A DNA stretch of 25,843 nucleotides. It comes from Prevotella sp. UBA1104 (lineage in GTDB: Bacteria > Bacteroidota > Bacteroidia > Bacteroidales > Bacteroidaceae). The notes under the pieces are model-generated. The model did no database searches and was not told the DNA's origin. It saw only the letters and a program-made list of their open reading frames with translations. The number at the start of each line of letters is the position of its first letter. The stretch's first letter is position 1. The DNA lies in contig DCBP01000012.1 in assembly GCA_002314055.1 (NCBI GenBank), positions 1-25,843 of the forward strand. The letters are read 5' to 3'. The position numbers were made by a program, and so were the translations under genes. This document shows, one piece after another, positions 24,901 to 25,843 of the stretch.

Positions 24901-25699
24901 GCTCTCGCAGTATGGCATATCTGCCGACCGCCGCACTCCATCAGGCATCAAGGCAGCCATCATCCGCGAGAAGGGAACAAACGGCGAGCGCGAGATGGCA
25001 TACTCACTGTATCTTGCAGGCTTCGACGTGAAGGATGTTATGATGACCGACTTGGTAAGCGGTCGCGAGACGCTCGAGGATGTGAACATGATTGTGTTCT
25101 GCGGCGGATTCTCAAATTCCGACGTACTCGGTTCTGCAAAGGGATGGGCAGGAGCCTTCCTCTTCAACCCTAAGGCAAAAGAGGCACTCGACAAGTTCTA
25201 TGCCCGCGAAGACACCCTGTCGCTCGGTATCTGCAACGGCTGTCAGCTGATGGTAGAGCTGAACCTAATCAATCCTGAGCACAAGCAGCGTGCTCGCATG
25301 CTCCACAACGACTCACACAAGTTTGAGAGCAACTTCCTCGGACTCACCATTCCGAAGAACAACAGTGTAATGTTCGGTTCGCTGAGCGGCAACAAGCTCG
25401 GTATCTGGGTAGCCCACGGCGAGGGTAAGTTCTCGTTGCCGGAGGCAGAATCAGAGTATAACGTGATTGCGAAATACAGCTATGCCGGTTATCCGGGCAA
25501 TCCAAACGGCTCCGACTACAACGTGGCAGGAATCTGCTCGAATGACGGTCGCCACCTGGCAATGATGCCACACCTTGAGCGTGCCATCTTCCCATGGCAG
25601 AACGCCTGGTATCCGGCCGACCGCCGCAGCGACGACGTTACGCCATGGATTGAGGCATTCGTGAATGCAAGAAAATGGATTGAGGAGAAGACTAAATAA
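21911..25699 (+). CDS. purL: Phosphoribosylformylglycinamidine synthase (large single-chain PurL)
   Basis: The 1262-residue enzyme converts formylglycinamide ribonucleotide, glutamine and ATP to formylglycinamidine ribonucleotide in purine synthesis. It is the large form with all activities in one chain, as in E. coli, rather than the PurS/PurL/PurQ split. The N-terminal and linker part includes NSEHCRHK (residues 164-171), a PurL signature. Two AIRS-type ATP-binding halves follow (KAETHNFPTTVEPFNGAATG, GGGSVSSVDTG; ANWMWPCR). The C-terminal class I glutaminase has GICNGCQ with Cys1108 as the likely nucleophile and PHLER with His1221 and Glu1223 completing the triad. The start at 21911 fits the purL leader inside the 68-bp repeat. 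It is transcribed alone. Confidence 0.97.
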   Translation: MILFFRTPSKSVIATQVDHQLNNDEINELCWLYGDAVLEKADSLEGYFVGPRREMITPWSTNAVEITQNMNLHGISRIEEYFPVSSKDADHDPMLQRMYDGIGQDVFTVNHKPEPIKHIENLEEYNEQEGLALSPEEIEYLHKIEKQLGRPLTDSEVFGFAQINSEHCRHKIFGGVFIIDGKEMESSLFAMIKKTTKENPNKILSAYKDNVAFAQGPVVEQFAPKDQSTSDYFQIKDVESVISLKAETHNFPTTVEPFNGAATGTGGEIRDRMGGGVGSWPIAGTAVYMTAYPRLKEDELSLEASKVARGKDSEKGYTGERDWEDILPVRNWLYQSPEQILIKASNGASDFGNKFGQPLICGSVLTFEHQEPTTTGEADTKYAYDKVIMLAGGVGYGTKRDCLKKEPQKGNKVVVVGGDNYRIGLGGGSVSSVDTGRYSNGIELNAVQRANPEMQKRAYNLVRALCEEDVNPVVSIHDHGSAGHLNCLSELVEECGGEIDMTKLPIGDKTLSAKEIIANESQERMGLLIDEKHIEHVRKIAERERAPLYVVGETTGDAHFSFVQGDGVKPFDLDVAQMFGHSPVTYMKDVTVEHHYQDATYSLNDIDEYVERVLQLESVACKDWLTNKVDRSVTGKIARQQCQGEIQLPLSDCGVVALDYRGHKGIATALGHAPQAGLANPEAGSVLSVAESLTNIVWAPLADGMDSLSLSANWMWPCRSQKGEDARLYSAVKALSDFCCAIHVNVPTGKDSLSLTQQYPNGEKIVSPGTVIVTSGGEVSDVRKVVSPVLVNDKNSSLYHIDFSFDEQKLGGSAFAQSLGKVGDDVPTVVNPEYFVDAFNAVQEMIKKGWIMAGHDISAGGLITTLLEMCFANKEGGIHVNLHDLAGDDVVKMLMAENPGVVVQISDEHKQEFKEFMEEQGVSYAKIGYATPKDRKIVVKAGDYEHEFDIDKLRDVWYKTSYLLDRDQSKNGCAAERYKNYKNEPLEMKFNKDFTGKLSQYGISADRRTPSGIKAAIIREKGTNGEREMAYSLYLAGFDVKDVMMTDLVSGRETLEDVNMIVFCGGFSNSDVLGSAKGWAGAFLFNPKAKEALDKFYAREDTLSLGICNGCQLMVELNLINPEHKQRARMLHNDSHKFESNFLGLTIPKNNSVMFGSLSGNKLGIWVAHGEGKFSLPEAESEYNVIAKYSYAGYPGNPNGSDYNVAGICSNDGRHLAMMPHLERAIFPWQNAWYPADRRSDDVTPWIEAFVNARKWIEEKTK

Positions 25700-25715
25700 A
25701 AGCCCCTCCCCCTTA

Positions 25716-25736
25716 CCCCTCCCCGCGGGGGAGGGG
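25716..25736. repeat. C/G-rich hairpin after purL
   Basis: CCCCTCCCC (25716-25724) and GGGGAGGGG (25728-25736) form a 9-bp perfect stem with loop GCG, 16 nt after the purL stop codon. No T-run follows. It resembles the hairpin after pnp at 2724-2740 in composition and position. Confidence 0.6.
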
Positions 25737-25738
25737 AG

Positions 25739-25834
25739 TAATATGCTTTGTTGCTTGAATTGTCCAGACAGAATTGTTATTGCAGAATTGTATTGACAGA
25801 ATTGTCTTGACTGCTTGAGCTACAAAGCATATTA
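25739..25834. repeat. 13-bp inverted repeat enclosing a 14-bp tandem repeat
   Basis: TAATATGCTTTGT (25739-25751) is the exact reverse complement of ACAAAGCATATTA (25822-25834). The arms enclose about 70 nt holding four 14-bp repeats (25757-25812). The element lies at the window end, so its context downstream is not visible. Confidence 0.7.
25757..25812. repeat. Four-copy 14-bp tandem repeat
   Basis: GAATTGT begins at 25757, 25771, 25785 and 25799, exactly 14 nt apart. The remaining seven positions of each unit vary but often end TTGACA or similar. No reading frame of interest runs through it. Confidence 0.7.
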
Positions 25835-25843
25835 TATAAGGTA

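Noticed and set aside
25757..25812. CRISPR array
   Set aside because: The 14-bp period has no separate spacers and the units are too short; no cas genes are present.

Overview
The window looks like chromosomal DNA from a Bacteroidetes bacterium, most likely Prevotella or a close relative. Three things point there: repeated TAnnTTTG-type -7 boxes in front of genes, a T9SS-type C-terminal sorting domain, and the dut / TPR lipoprotein / DUF4292 lipoprotein / envC gene order. This placement is inferred from gene content and promoter style, not from a database search.

Layout. (1) 1-2836: a 37-bp double-palindrome repeat, then pnp (PNPase) and a strong hairpin terminator. (2) 2869-6227, minus strand: an AAA_14/DUF4143 ATPase with an elaborate inverted-repeat promoter region, a roughly 100-bp dispersed repeat, and a DEAD-box RNA helicase with a DbpA-type RNA-binding domain that starts at TTG. 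(3) 6405-11256, plus strand: a tight four-gene run of dut, a TPR lipoprotein, a DUF4292 lipoprotein and an EnvC-like amidase activator with a degenerate LytM domain. (4) 11257-11969: no convincing protein gene, but a -7 box and, about 360 bases on, a 16-bp stem followed by a T-run, so possibly an untranslated RNA. (5) 11970-14307: divergent genes for an M20 (ArgE-like) deacylase on minus and an AraJ-like MFS exporter on plus. (6) 14308-14626: intergenic DNA carrying second copies of both dispersed repeats. (7) 14627-21894: an accessory cassette. (8) 21911-25699: purL, followed by a GC-rich hairpin and a 14-bp tandem repeat inside a 13-bp inverted repeat.

The accessory cassette is the most interesting part. 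It holds three same-strand genes: a small exported protein with one YD-like motif and a T9SS-like sorting domain; a 2066-residue SpvB / FG-GAP / YD-repeat / RHS-core protein; and a small lipoprotein. The giant protein ends in a 305-residue variable tip with a Gly-rich hydrophobic segment and a zincin motif (HEFGH, with a downstream Glu). The lipoprotein gene begins 5 nt after it and is AT-rich, as expected of a cognate immunity gene. A 68-bp promoter/leader segment (65/68 identical) lies immediately before the cassette and again before purL, exactly 7,200 bp apart. The cassette therefore looks inserted between purL and its promoter, with the promoter duplicated so that both sides carry one. 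This reading is inference; the repeats, the motifs and the gene order are seen directly.

How the genes fit together: pnp and the helicase are RNA-turnover functions; dut and purL serve nucleotide metabolism; the TPR/DUF4292/EnvC run is envelope-related; the M20 enzyme is probably for arginine synthesis; the RHS cassette is probably for interbacterial competition.
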